Positions 11,231-22,640 of a DNA stretch of 64,000 bases are shown in pieces. The notes under the pieces were generated by a model. It worked only from the letters and a program-made list of their open reading frames with translations. It did no database searches and was not told where the DNA came from. Numbering within the stretch: the first letter of the stretch is position 1; each line of letters opens with the position of its first letter. The stretch covers positions 50,477,137-50,541,136 of the forward strand of contig CAMTDV010000017.1 in NCBI GenBank assembly GCA_947069175.1, given 5' to 3'. Made by a program: the position numbers and the translations under genes. This DNA is from Scalesia atractyloides (Eukaryota; Streptophyta; Magnoliopsida; Asterales; Asteraceae).

Positions 11231-12845
11231 TGTGTACTAAATGCAACATATAAATTTAAATGAGGCATAAAACCAACCATTTTTTAGTATTAATGTTGGA
11301 AAAACACGTTTCTTTGTTCCTTTTGAATTTACATGACCAAATGAGCTTAAAAGAACAAAAGAAGCAAATAAGCAGCCAAAACCAACATAAATACACAAAG
11401 AAGGAATAACGTGGCATGCCCGACCCCTCAAGCAACACCCAAAGACAAAAACAAGAAGACAGAAGTTGACCATGGGGCCGTGCCCAGCCAGGCATGGGGC
11501 GTGGTCAGCCAATGCACCTAAAGACAAAGCCTTCAAAAGCTTCTACGCCCACCACGGGGCCGTGCCCAGCTCACCATGGGGCGTGGTCAACTCTCATATT
11601 TGTAGAATCTTGATAATACAACGAAGAGTTGACCACGTGGCCGTGCCCAGAGACACGGGGTCGTGTGGGGCCCTCTGCTGACAGCTGCACTCAATGAAGG
11701 AAGAGAAGAAGCCGACCACGGGGCGTGCCCGCTGGACACGGGGCCATGGCCGGGGTACTGTTGTGACTATAAATAGGGGTGCATGGTTCACTTCAAATGC
11801 ATCCCTTGGCAAACCACTTCTCTCTCACTTTGCCACCATTGCACCACCACTACAACACCAACACCCACCACCATGATCCATCATTCATCTTTAGAGTGTG
11901 TAGTAGTCTTAGGATCCAAGATTGATAGTAAGAGTTCTTGTCAAACAAAGGCCATGCTTGGCTCATCTCTTACAACACTTGGTGAAGACAAGTCTTTAAC
12001 GTATTACTTTTGATTTTTAATCTTTCAGCACTTTTTAATTGGGTATGTATTAATGATTTTAATATCTAGTTTCTTATGTTGAAAGTGAATTTTCCTAGCC
12101 ATTTCTTCATGATGTCATTGATTTGCTCATTCGTGTCTTTACGGTCTATATAAAGCGCGTCAACTACTTGGAATGGGGTTAGAATGGTGGTTTGGTAAAG
12201 TTTTTGTCTCGTTCAATGTATAGATCCTACGAGGACTTGGTTCAAGCTTTACTAGGAACTCCTTCAATGCCCCATGGGTATTGGATGGCGGGGGTTTGAA
12301 TAACTTGAACCCCTCATATGTAAACTGCTATTAAAACTTTAAACCAGCTTCTTGGGATTGTATCCCTGCTGACTCAAACCACTTAGCCGAGGGTAAATTC
12401 ACCTTCAAAAGAGAGGCCTACTTATTTTCGCATTAATAACTTATTTAATTATCTTTCAATATTCCGACCCTTTAGGATTGTATCCCTGCTGACTCAACCC
12501 ACTGGGATGAGGTAACGTCATCTTCAAAAGAGGTACTTTAACTAAGATAATCTCTTGAAAAGTCCGAAAGCGCGAAAATCATCAAAGGATACATTAAAAA
12601 GATTTGGATCTAACTGATTCTATCTTGTGTATTTTTATTTTATTTTATTTATCTATTCATTTTTAGATTTACCTTTATGTTTAAAAATTGTTATCCAAAA
12701 TTTGTAACGATTAGACGTTAAGGATAAACCGGTATTAAGAGTTCTTGTGTCCTTGGACGACCTCGGTATCCTACCAACGCTATACTACGCTCACGATGTG
12801 TGCACTTGCCCAGTGTGTGTTTAGTGTTAGTATAATATCATGTTT
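11231..12845 (+). repeat. Nested Ty3/gypsy LTR (Athila-like), about 1.6 kb
   Basis: A GC-rich block at 11465-11760 repeats imperfect palindromes built on CACGGGGCCGTGCCC at least eight times, followed by a TATA box (ACTATAAATAGG) at 11764-11775, a leader rich in accacc, and a terminal part with two copies of ggattgtatccctgctgac (near 12355 and 12476). The end (tgcacttgcccag, then tttagtgttag) is the type I know from Athila-like LTRs of Asteraceae. I could not fix the exact ends or a perfect target duplication; catga/catgt at the two sides is only a possible one. The short ORFs here are not genes. Confidence 0.55.
11764..11775 (+). promoter_or_regulatory. TATA box of the nested LTR
   Basis: ACTATAAATAGG follows the palindrome cluster immediately, with the last GC-rich unit ending about 15 bp upstream. 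Confidence 0.55.
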
Positions 12846-13820
12846 TATAAATTTAAAACTTGACTAACGCCTAAAACGAACTTAAAATATTAATAAAATC
12901 ATATCACGCTTAACGCACGCTAGTCATAACCGAAATTCAAAGCAAAAGTCATTTTGCTCGACTTTCGGCTGATAACTAGCCTAATAAAAATGAAATAGAC
13001 TAGAGAGAGCTCTTACTCGTGTTGAAGAACACTTTCAGAACTCAGATGGAGTTTTTCAAAGTATGGAAACAAGCTCCAAGAAGTTTTTGAGAAAGAAAAG
13101 AATGGTGCAAGGAATAATGAACTCATGAAGCCTATTTATACTAATATTCAAGTCATAAAAATGCGCCAAGTGTCAACATGTATGCTAAGAACATGACACT
13201 TGTTATCATAAGGGTTAAGGTAGCAACTTACAAGCTAGGTCGCAAGTTGTGGAGAAAAGCCTTGGAGGCCAAGTATAAAACTGCCAGCTCGGTCCCTTAT
13301 GGACCGTAAGGGCTAATCGCTTACGGTCCGTAAGGACCTCAGCGCACCAGAACTTTATATATCTTACGGTCTGTAAGAACCGAAGGCTTTACGGTCCGTA
13401 TGAGGTTGCCAGGAAATGCATTTTTATTTTATTATATATATATATTATTTTATTTTATATATATATATATATTTAGAGATTTTTACATCTCTAATCCCTG
13501 GACTTTGATTCTTTTGCCATTTCGGCACATTTAGTCCCTCTCCTCTCTCATAGTTGAGATTAGTCAGAGATTTGGGATGCGTTTTAGTTAACGTACTATA
13601 AAAGCTTCTCTCCTTCCCAGAATCAGGATCTGTCGGAGATACGAAATACGTCTCAATAAACGTAGAATATGATTTCCTTCCTCCTTCCACACAGTCGGGA
13701 ATTAATTGGAGGATTTAATTTGTATTGATACATAGTGGAACGATAAATTCCCTTTTTCCTAAGTTGAAATTTCAGGACACGTGTCGCCTCACAGTTGGAC
13801 GAAAATTTACGGGTGTTACA
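12846..13820 (-). repeat. Ty3/gypsy LTR, minus orientation, start region with palindrome cluster
   Basis: On the minus strand it starts with TGTAACACCCG at 13820, the usual start of a gypsy LTR, and abuts LINE sequence directly. Four palindromes of the type CTTACGGTCCGTAAG lie at 13296-13310, 13320-13334, 13363-13377 and 13388-13400. They are followed on the minus strand by a TATA box (tataaatag) near 13130-13140 and a CT-rich leader. The LTR is interrupted at about 12845 by the nested LTR. Confidence 0.6.
13431..13473. repeat. AT-rich (TA)n microsatellite
   Basis: Runs of TA are interrupted by ttatttta inside the minus-strand LTR. Confidence 0.9.
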
Positions 13821-16800
13821 TCCCAACTACCCAACCCTCTCACATTCCAAGATAACATTTGCAACTTCATTAGGGGACCTTCTTTTAATAAAGGATCACT
13901 CAATACAGGAGTATCCTTCACTTCATCATTCTTCATAGCAACAGCCATTTCATCCTCTTTCGATTCAACATCACAAGCCTTGCTTATCTTCTCAAACTGC
14001 GCCTTATCCCACTGCTCTTGAAAAACCTTCAACTGCCCTAAATTCCATTTTTAGTGACCTCCAAAGGTGGATCAATCTTTTTTAGAATATATTGAGCCAC
14101 TTCATTGAATTGAGCCTCATTCATTTTAAAATACCCAGCTCGATAATCAACTTTCATAGAAATTTTGCTGGCCAAATATTCATTAGCATCTTTCATCTCT
14201 ACTTCTTTCTCATTATGTGTATTCAGATCAACAAACATACCACAAGCTTGATCTTCTTTATCCAAACTCATCCCCACCTCATTCTCAGCTTTAGAAATCC
14301 CAACAGAACCACTTCCATTACTTATACTCTCCTTAGAAACATCACTCAAAGATACACTACCCTAGAAACCTTCTCAGAATCCTCCCCACTTTCACAGTAT
14401 TCATTTTCCTCGACTCTCCAACAAAAAAAACTCTTTAGGGCCCTTTTCAGCAGCCTTATATACCTGATCTTAATTTTAGGAATAAAATCCCTTCTACCAC
14501 CAACATTACCATCAACCAACCCTTCATCCCCCTATTCTATAACCTCACCCTTTCCATTCTTAGTACCCAAAGTACCAGCCCCAAAAGAAGCACCCCTACC
14601 ATTACCCCAATTGCCATTCATTTTGCTCCCCATCCCTTGGAACTTCTCAGACTATTATTTCTGCCCTGAGCACTATGCTTTAAACCCTCCTTATTCTTTA
14701 CTACTTTGTTATTTCTACCCACAGTAACAAAACCATCATAACCCACCCCTGGGACAGGAAAATTGGCAGCATTAGCAAACTTCATCTCACTAATTAACTT
14801 CTGAGTCTTCTCCTTAATTTCTTCCTCAGACAGGATTCTCTTAGTGCAAGATTCAATATCATGCCCAAAAACCCTACATTCAGAACATTTCTTTACCTTC
14901 AATTGGTATTCAATTCTAACATCTTTAACATACGCTGGCAGATCACCATCTTCAGGATAATAAGCTTTAACAAACTCTGGCAAAACTGTATCAGCATCAA
15001 CCTCCGCCAAAACTCTTGCAAACCCCGGAGGTCCTTCAGTAGCCCACATCTTTCAGTAGTAACTTTGTCAAACAGCAAAGGGTATCCCACACAACTCAAC
15101 ATACTATAAATACTAATAGCATTCCACAATTCCAACGACAAATTAGGAATAGTAATCCATAAAGGAACTTGATTGGTTCTACCTTTTCCAAAGTAACCCC
15201 AACTTCCCATTTCTTTAAACAAAGAGGAACATCATTAACCAACTAGGGACCTTATCAATAGCAGCCACCATCCCAGCCTTACTCCTGAATATAAAAAATA
15301 AATTCCCTTCCCATTTGTTGAAATTTGCACAATACCAAACTGTTTCCACATTTTATTCAAATGGAATCTAACCATTCCTAAAGGCAGATCCTTCCCAATA
15401 AAGTACCCATAAAGATAGGTACTGTACACCTTTTCTACTTCAGCTATTTTCTCCAGATTTGTATCAGCAAGCACCTCCCCATTTTGTAAGATTTTCGGAG
15501 GGTAATACTGAATTTTCTCAGCCATAACAGTATTAGATGATCCTTTGACAGTATTCACATACGACACCATCTCCCTATCCTTAACAACCCCTTTCTCCAC
15601 ATTCCTTTTTGCAGTAAAAACCACATTATCCTTCAATGCTACAGTATTCATTATAGATTTCATAGCCGGTTTTAGACTATTAATAAAATGCATATCCACC
15701 CCATATATCTCCTCCCTTCACACCTTTTTGCTTTCCACTACCTCTATTACCCCAATACTACCACTATCCAGATCTTTATAAAAAAACAGGCATCTCTACC
15801 ATCCTCTTACCATCATTAGAACCAGGAGAGAGAAAAATTTCAAAGATGTCATAGAAAATTTGAATTTCTTTGCATCATCATTAAGCCCCATCTTCACAGT
15901 TTTCCTCAACACCTTATCCCTATGCATCCCCTTCATCTCCCTATTAGCCAAAGTACCAGCTATCTCATGAGTACAAGCACCATCCGGCAATACATCAAAC
16001 TTACTACCATAATTCCCATCCAAAGGTATTTTAACAAACACATCATCTCCCCACATAGCCGTACATGCTTTCACCTACAATCCCTTATTTCTGATAGATC
16101 TCTTTTTTCTCTTATCTAACAGCACAAAACCAGCAGAACCATTTACATCAAAAACATTCACATTAGCATCAAGTTGAGGAAACTTTAGTCTGCTACCTTT
16201 GTCTCTCATAATCGAATTAATATCAACCCCTTTATCCACAAAACTTTCATCCCCTCCCTTTAGCTTATCAAACTTAGCCAAAACTTCTAACACAAAACCA
16301 AATTTGCCCGAAAACAACTCAATAGGACATTCATGAATACCCTTCCCTTCCAACAGCACATTAACATCACAGTTCTCACCAAAAATATTCAGATAAGAAT
16401 CAATACTAAAAGAAACCTTCAAATCTGAATTACTGAACATAAATTTCTCACCAAATAATCTTTGTTTCCAATTTACACCCAAAATATTCTGAAAACTAGA
16501 TAGATCTGATTCAGAAAGAACAACAGATCGAAACATACCTATATCAACCACCTACTTCTCACCAGGAACCCTAATCCCCGACTTCAGATCACCATCAACC
16601 TCCTTCATACTTGAAAAAACAGATCCACACTCTTTCTGCACCATTCCAGCTTCCACCACATCAGAGAAACCCCCTGACGAGTCCGTCAGAAGTTTTAGAC
16701 CCTCAGACTTCAATACGACTCCCCCACCACCCAACTCTGGTGGAACAAGGAACACGCCACGCTCGGGAGTGAACTCCATAAGAACAATCAAAGGAACAGT

Positions 16801-16870
16801 GAACAATCAAAGAGAAGAGAAGGACGGGCAACGAGAACGAGAAAAGAAAAACCCTAGAAAAACCCAAAAT
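13821..16870 (-). pseudogene. LINE ORF1 (DUF4283 and zinc knuckle) with start of ORF2 endonuclease, broken
   Basis: Minus-strand frames from about 16806 down to 13821 form one decayed LINE. ORF1 begins near 16806 and is cut by in-frame TAG codons at 16552 and 16075 and by shifts further on. Its middle part (15235-15699) reads like a DUF4283 RNA-binding domain (FHLNKMWKQFGIVQIS). The next part (14618-15222) ends in a CCHC-type knuckle, C-x2-C-x4-H-x4-C in CSECRVFGHDIESC. The last fragment reaches the start of the endonuclease of ORF2 (LQMLSWNVRGLG, about 13830-13870) and stops abruptly at 13820, where a gypsy LTR begins. The rest of endonuclease and the N-terminal reverse transcriptase are missing; the C-terminal half is at 5192-6936. 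Confidence 0.8.
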
Positions 16871-17838
16871 CGCCCAATGTAGAGAGAGAAAGAGTTTTAT
16901 CCAAAAGCAGGAATATTGGACCCGGAACAGATATTTTCCCTTGTTAGTGACATGTAAGTATCCACGTGGAAAATATACATTATGATGTTTTTATATTTAC
17001 ATTTTTTTATGAACTGTATTTGTTTGTTTAACTTAAACAAAATAATTAGTTAATGACCTTTAAAGACTAATACTCATACATGCTTGAAAGAACAAACAGG
17101 CCATTGGCTATTAGTTAATGTTTTTATTTCTTGAAAATTAATATCAATTAACACTTCAATAAGATGATTCGATTATCAACCAAATGGTATCAAATTTTAA
17201 ACACAGTAATTATGCTTTTTATATTATGCTCATTTTTCATCGGCTTTAGGGATGAACTTATGAAAATACATATATATTTTTAAAAAAATTTTAACTGGTA
17301 AACTAATCTACTATGAAATACTACTAAAGTTACACTTTTCAATTAAAGAGAAAACACTTCATCACCATACCATATGTATTAGTTCCATTTATCATTGGTT
17401 TTTACAGGCTTACACGAAATTAGACTGGGAATAGATATTTGAGATATTAAGACCATAGATGAACTAACAACTATATTGGTTGGGGGGGGGATCTTCGGTT
17501 CTCTTTTCTTGATTGATGTAAGCTTTGATCTTCCTTGTGTGATCTCCAAACCTCAAACAATATCGTTAACTCGTTAAGAGAAGAAGAATGCGAGTTCTTC
17601 TCTTAACTAAGCTCATGCTTGAGAATAAGTATTGTTCTTTCTAGAAAGAAATGAAACAAGTGTGTGTTTAAAGCGAGAGAGTAGGAAATTAGATGGCCAA
17701 ACCTTTGGTGAAGGCGGGGTACTTATAGCTAGATGGTTAGAGAAGGAGAGGGGCTGATTGGGCCCGATGTCATTGTCAAGGAACATCCATTTGGTCCCCT
17801 CTGTTGCGGCATGTAATGCACGCAGATGTGGGAGTACG
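16871..17838. other. Unassigned non-coding sequence
   Basis: The DNA is AT-rich with a G run at 17483-17492 and short ORFs without recognisable domains. The part next to 16870 may be the 5' flank of the LINE. I see no supported gene. Confidence 0.5.
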
Positions 17839-18934
17839 ACTATTGTCACACCCCGACCCGCAGCGGAAAAGGTGATCGGGGCATGATTGGGTTATCATCA
17901 AAGCTCATGACATTTATTAAGCGTTTCATATTCATTAATACAAATTAAATGGAATTTTACAATAAATGTTACAACATGATCTAACTAACAATCTAAACTT
18001 CTTTGTTCTCTTCTAAGGCATATCCTATGTTTTCCTTGCTTCAACCTGTTCACCTGTATCATGTGTAAAAGGGTTTTTGGATCAACATAATGTTGGCGAG
18101 TGAATCCTATGGAAAACATTTGAACAAATTTATTTAAATTGATTATGAAATATGAGCACAACCAAACATGAGTAAAAATAGATGTAACTTAATCAACAAT
18201 CATAAGATATTGAATGAAACACTCATGAATAATAATGGAACAATTAGAGGCACGCGATGCTCAACTCGTCTCTCACGAGGAACTGAGGGGCCTGATGATT
18301 GAATTGCATAAACATGATAATATGAATGACACAACTACAAACAATATAAACTCAAGGATACACACATGAACAATAATGAATTTGATTTGAAGCACGCGAT
18401 GTTCTACTCGTCTCCCACGAGGAACTGATGGGCTTAATGTATGAGTTTCATATAATTTGACAAAAGGAAATAAATAAGTCACAACAATAAAAACAATCTA
18501 AGTTTAGGTCATGATGTGGTATGGCACAAGTTTAAATAAATAAATTAATTATTTTCATAACACATGACACACCCCAAAACGTGTAATTTAAAAGGGGGAG
18601 TTGTAAGATTCACTCACAGTGGGTGCGTTCGGTTGATGACGTTGAATGCACGCGAAGTGGTTTTAACCACGAGTGAGATTTAACCTAGATAAATCGCATT
18701 ATGGTTTGGTAAGTAAACGGATTTTATTAATCTATTTTAGTAGGATTGTTGGGTGTATTTTTGTGAGTTTGAGGCTATTTTCTAACCTTAAAAATGTTAT
18801 TTTTAAGTATTTTTAATTGATTTTTAATTAAATAATTAAATAAAAAATAATAAAAAATTTTATTTTTTTCTGACCGTTGACCAGCCCGTTGACCGTTGAC
18901 CTGACCGTTGACCGGTTCAATTCGGAATACAAGT

Positions 18935-19515
18935 GAGCTGAGTGAGGCTCGAACCCGAGACCTCCCGTACGCGTGCACGCAGCTCTACCAACTGAGCTAC
19001 GTGTCTAACCCGTTATATATCTGATTTTAATTATATATATATATTAATTAGTTTAAACCGAAAATCATTTTATTTTAAAAACAGTTTAAATCAATTCGGC
19101 GGTGCGCTCCACAGGTCTCGAACCCGGGACCTGTGGCTTAAACTAACACACAGTCCACCGCTGGACTGTGTGTTTAACATGTTATATAATTCGATTTTTA
19201 TTATACTTAAATACAAATTAGATATTTCCTTTTCTGCCTTATTAAAAAGAATAGATAATTGTTCGAGTCGGTGCAGTAGACCGGACTCGAACTCGTGACC
19301 TGTGATATAAACAAACACACAGTCCACCGCTGGACTGTGTGTCTAACTTGGTTATTATTCCGGTTATTAATATACTTAACATATACCAGTATCGACTCCG
19401 GTTCAGTTAAACAAAAAATTGATTTTTATTTAGGCAGCGTGTGTGAAACCGGATTCGAACTCGTGACCTTTGCGTTATATGTGCACACAGTCCACCGCTG
19501 GACTGTGTATCTAAC
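18935..19515 (-). repeat. Array of four tRNA-like modules, 168-169 bp period
   Basis: Minus-strand B-box-like cores (ggttcgag type) lie with their plus-strand ctcgaac words at 18948, 19117, 19286 and 19454, a spacing of 169, 169 and 168 bp. Module 1 also has a perfect A-box, TAGCTCAGTTGG, with a D-arm (GCTC...GAGC) at about 18981-19000. In modules 2-4 the A-box position is taken by a hairpin with 10-bp arms CACACAGTCC and GGACTGTGTG around a 6-nt loop (19147-19172, 19316-19341, 19484-19509, the last with one end mismatch). Acceptor stems are not complementary, so these are not functional tRNAs. Confidence 0.8.
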
Positions 19516-20214
19516 CCGATTAATATCCTGATTTATATTATACTTATAAGATACGGAAATACATCGTCTTCTTCATCAAGGTAGAACCAGAGTTCGGAAA
19601 TCGACTGGTTCAAAGTTTTTATTGGTTTATTAGTGTTTTTCAGTTCATTACGGTGAGATAAATGTGAAAAGGAAAAGAAATTGGGCGGAGAAGTATACCG
19701 ACTGGACTCTCTGTTTTCCGGCAGAAACTCCGGCGACAGCAATCACCTCCGGCGACGTGTTCCTTGTAGCAGCGAGTCTCCAGGAAACTTACAAAGGGTG
19801 TGGGTATCTCCGGTATAAGCTCAGAGGCTCAGTGAGGCTCAGGGATGGAGAAACCGGTTTTCGGCGATGAGCAGGGAAATTCCGGCGAGTGGAATTACGC
19901 CGAGAAAAGGTGTGTTTTTGAGCGAAAAGGTTTGCAGTGGGTTGTGGGTGAATTTATAGAACAAATCGTCAATGAACCTGGTCTGATTTCCGACTGTATT
20001 TATCGATTTAAATTTTCCGGCAGTTATGGTTTGGTCGCGGACTTCAAACATCGGTTATAACCGATGTTCTAACAATGATTTACGTTATAACTGAAAATGG
20101 TGTTAAAAACTCGCGAGATTTCCGGGATTCCGACGACTGAACTGTTGGGCGCCGGTTTTTGAATTCGTTATGTCACTTTATGAATTAAATGGTTTCAATA
20201 TTTACCAAACAGAA

Positions 20215-20296
20215 CAAGTGGCGCAGTGGTTTGTGTGTGTGTGTTAAGTCTTGTACCCGGACCGCCCATTGACCCGGGTTCGAAACCCGGCAGAGG
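20215..20296 (+). repeat. tRNA-like sequence with A-box and B-box
   Basis: TGGCGCAGTGG at 20219-20229 matches the pol III A-box, and GGTTCGAAACC at 20277-20287 is close to a B-box. The latter lies in a strong T-arm (CCCGG, loop, CCGG). A GT run replaces the anticodon arm region and no acceptor stem can be drawn. It may be the head of a tRNA-derived SINE or a decayed tRNA gene captured in the LTR. It faces the opposite way to the array at 18935-19515. Confidence 0.6.
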
Positions 20297-20487
20297 TATT
20301 ATATTTTTATTTTGCGATTTTTGACAGTTTTTCAAAAACTAAATATATAGTCCCGTATAATAATTGATTACGTATCGTTTAAAAATATTTTGGGCATTTA
20401 ATTCGCAACGAAATTTTTGACTGACTGTTCGGTTGATAACCGGAGCGGGTTTGGTAAATCCGTTTTTGACGGATGTTACAACTATGC

Positions 20488-20740
20488 ACCATGATTGGCT
20501 ACACATCGCTTTACAAATGTACTTGTTGTCTCATATGCCCTTAGCGGTTAGTGGAGATTGTGGAGCAGTGGAATGACGCATGTTGATTGGCTACACGTCG
20601 TTGTTACCTGTACTGTTTGTCGTTTGCACAATTAAGTATCGTGGGGATCTTTAGATACACTAGCTGGCACACAATGATTGGCTGCATGTCCCCTTCCTCT
20701 TGTACTGTTTGTCTCCTCTAGTGCTGGCATAATTGTGCGC
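20488..20740 (+). repeat. Three imperfect tandem repeats of about 91 bp
   Basis: The phrase gattggctacac or a close variant recurs near 20494, 20585 and 20676, each followed about 20 bp later by tgtactgtttgtc or a variant. No gene is associated. Confidence 0.65.
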
Positions 20741-21219
20741 CAACGTGAGTAGCCTGCAGAAGATCCTTGGAACCAACTGAGTGTTTTTAAGTTTAAGTGT
20801 GGGTATGGCCCTGTGCGCGCAGGGGTTGGGTCGCGGTTTGTGCGGCATTTGGGACCATACCTCTTCAAGTCTCCCGAGTCCAGAGTTGCTCCTATGCGTG
20901 GAAGTAAGCGGGTGGAATTGCGGGTGCGGCCTCGCTGGAAAAGTGCACACCTGTCACCTGTTGACGTGGTTTGAAAAAGTGCACACCTGCCAGTGTGGCT
21001 TGAAAGGTTGTAAACTTGCGCATGCGGGTGTGTATTCAAATTTTGATAAAGATTTTCAAGGGCATGACGAATGTCATGTCAGTGTTGCTTTTCGCATGTG
21101 TCAGGCGCATGATGGCCACGTGCGAGAGTCAATCGTCGTTCCGAGATTCCCGCATGATGTGGCGCCTTGTGAATGGACCACTGTGGCAAGTTGGCCGACA
21201 CGATTACCCATGGTATTGA
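20741..21219 (+). other. LTR-like U3 region, no gene
   Basis: A 174-codon frame (20781-21305) runs through here but has no recognisable domain, and its end overlaps the TATA box and leader of the next unit. A duplicated phrase, aaaagtgcacacctg, lies near 20938 and 20974. I regard it as the upstream part of an LTR. Confidence 0.45.
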
Positions 21220-21227
21220 ATGCGATG

Positions 21228-21238
21228 GGTATAAATAG
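21228..21238 (+). promoter_or_regulatory. TATA box upstream of gypsy-type transposon ORF
   Basis: GGTATAAATAG is followed by a CT-rich leader, and the first ATG of the ORF below is at 21393, about 160 bp downstream. Confidence 0.5.
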
Positions 21239-21392
21239 TCAATTGAGCCTCATTCCCTCCAACCGTTTCTCTTTCTTTCCTTCTTTTTATCTACATAACC
21301 TTTGAAGACCTTTGAACTGTTCTTCATCGTTTTTCAAGATTCTTTAAAGATTTCAAGGTTTTCTTTTTATAGAATCTTCAACTTTTCTAAGA

Positions 21393-22640
21393 AAATGTCA
21401 ACTTTGTCTCAACTAGATGAGACTACTAAGGGTAAGGTCAAGAAGAGCAACCCGCCCGCGATTGCGAAGCGGGTGGTTATAAACTGGAGTTGTGTTTGAA
21501 TCTGTATCTTGCAGATGACTGGTGTGCTATTTATTCCGCCGAGGGTCAAACGACTGCACCAACGCCGCCTGGGATGATGCAGATTTCTTCTATGACGGGA
21601 ACTTTCAGTTTCCCATCACGGAATTCATTGTGAAGTTGTTAGTGAAGTACGGGATCCACATATCCTAGGTGAGCGGGCTTGGGAAGTTGCCCATGGCTCA
21701 TTTTGAGTTTTTTTGCAAATCTAAAGGTGTGGTGCGGAACTGGGACAAGTTTAATTTTTTTTAATTAGATTACGTGCAACGCTAGTGTTTTCTCTTTCCC
21801 TTTGCACAATGGTCCTCCCATATACCGAAGAATCCTCCAAAAAGCATGTATGACTGGAAGCAAACATTCTTTTATATCCGGGTGGAGGAATACCTATAAA
21901 GATGACCTTTAGGGATACCACACAAGATTCCTAAGGAAAAAGTGATGTGCTATGACAATCAAGAGTGGTACAAGAAACTCTGTGCGAACCCTTTGCCATG
22001 GAAAGCAAAACTCGAGAGTTCCTAGGTGGCGGTGGGTATGAGCACACTCAAGAGTTCAACCAGGGAGTTGCAAGAGCCAGCTTTCAATTCCGGAAATGTT
22101 AGTAAGTTGTGTAGTTATCGTTTCCCATTTTGTTCGTATCTGTTCTTTGTTGACCGCTTTTTATTTCGCATTTAAAGCTGTGTATAATTGTTGCTGGAGA
22201 ATGTGCCCAGAGAAATGGGCTTGAGAAAGTTGAGCCCGGGAGAGAGGCCCTAGTTGCAATAGATTACAGATTAGTTTCTTTCCCCTAGTGACACGGAGAT
22301 GCGCAAGCCTCTGCCTATTTGTACATGTTCGCAACTTGTTCTTGTAAAACCTTGTAAAGTCATGACTCCTGTGGGTGATGAAGTTATGACCCTTTCTGTT
22401 GAGAAGTCAGTGGCTTCATCTGGGCATTTCTTAACTCCTCCCCACGTCGTGACCTTTGCAAATGGGACCTCTGGGTTCACTGTTGGCCATGGGTTTCGGA
22501 GACCCGTTTTTTAAGGATGTTACACCATATACTTATACATTTCACCCATGCCAGTCATCAGCCACCCCATGTCATCATGCATCTGTTAATCCTAGTTTCG
22601 TCAAATCCTATCGAGAAGACGATTGGTTGATCGAGGCAAC
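21393..22640 (+). pseudogene. 'Putative gypsy type transposon' ORF (Transposase_28-like), broken
   Basis: From the ATG at 21393 a basic, Lys-rich N-terminus leads into a stop after about 35 codons. Other frames downstream then encode segments typical of the plant family annotated as putative gypsy type transposon (PF04195): an FPITEF/KLLVKYGIHIS segment at about 21607-21665, an FEFFCKSKG segment near 21700, and NPPKSMYDWKQTFFYIRVEE at about 21828-21888, followed by a WYKKL segment near 21970. A further stretch at 22290-22510 is open but not recognisable. The family occurs as an extra ORF of large plant retroelements; its biochemical role is unknown. At least four stops or shifts disable it. 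Confidence 0.6.

Larger units (their letters stand above)
17844..20480 (-). repeat. Solo Ty3/gypsy LTR, 2637 bp, with ACTAT target duplication
   Basis: The ends are TGTCACACCCC at left and GGATGTTACA at right, with a perfect 5-bp duplication ACTAT at 17839-17843 and 20481-20485. In the minus orientation it reads TGTAACATCC to GGGGTGTGACA. It contains no gag or pol sequence, so it is a solo LTR left by LTR-LTR recombination, or a non-coding element of similar form. The left end has the same start (TGTCACACCC, then CGCAGCGGAA) as the gypsy element at 37459, so the two families are related. Inside are a tRNA-like tandem array (18935-19515) and a further tRNA-like sequence in the opposite direction (20215-20296). 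Confidence 0.85.

Noticed and set aside
14092..14727. 211-codon plus-strand frame
   Set aside because: It is the antisense of LINE ORF1 on the minus strand, which has recognisable domains.
18935..19515. CRISPR array
   Set aside because: The regular spacing is between tRNA-like modules of similar sequence throughout, not identical repeats with unique spacers, and the genome is eukaryotic.
19664..20060. Overlapping small frames with Arg/Gly-rich products
   Set aside because: They lie inside the solo LTR and have no domain or conserved start.
18935..20296. Functional tRNA genes
   Set aside because: Acceptor stems do not pair and anticodon arms are missing or replaced; these are tRNA-like remnants only.
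20781..21305. 174-codon open frame on the plus strand
   Set aside because: No recognisable domain, and it runs across a TATA box and leader; matching long frames exist on the other strand. GC-rich LTR sequence keeps frames open by chance.
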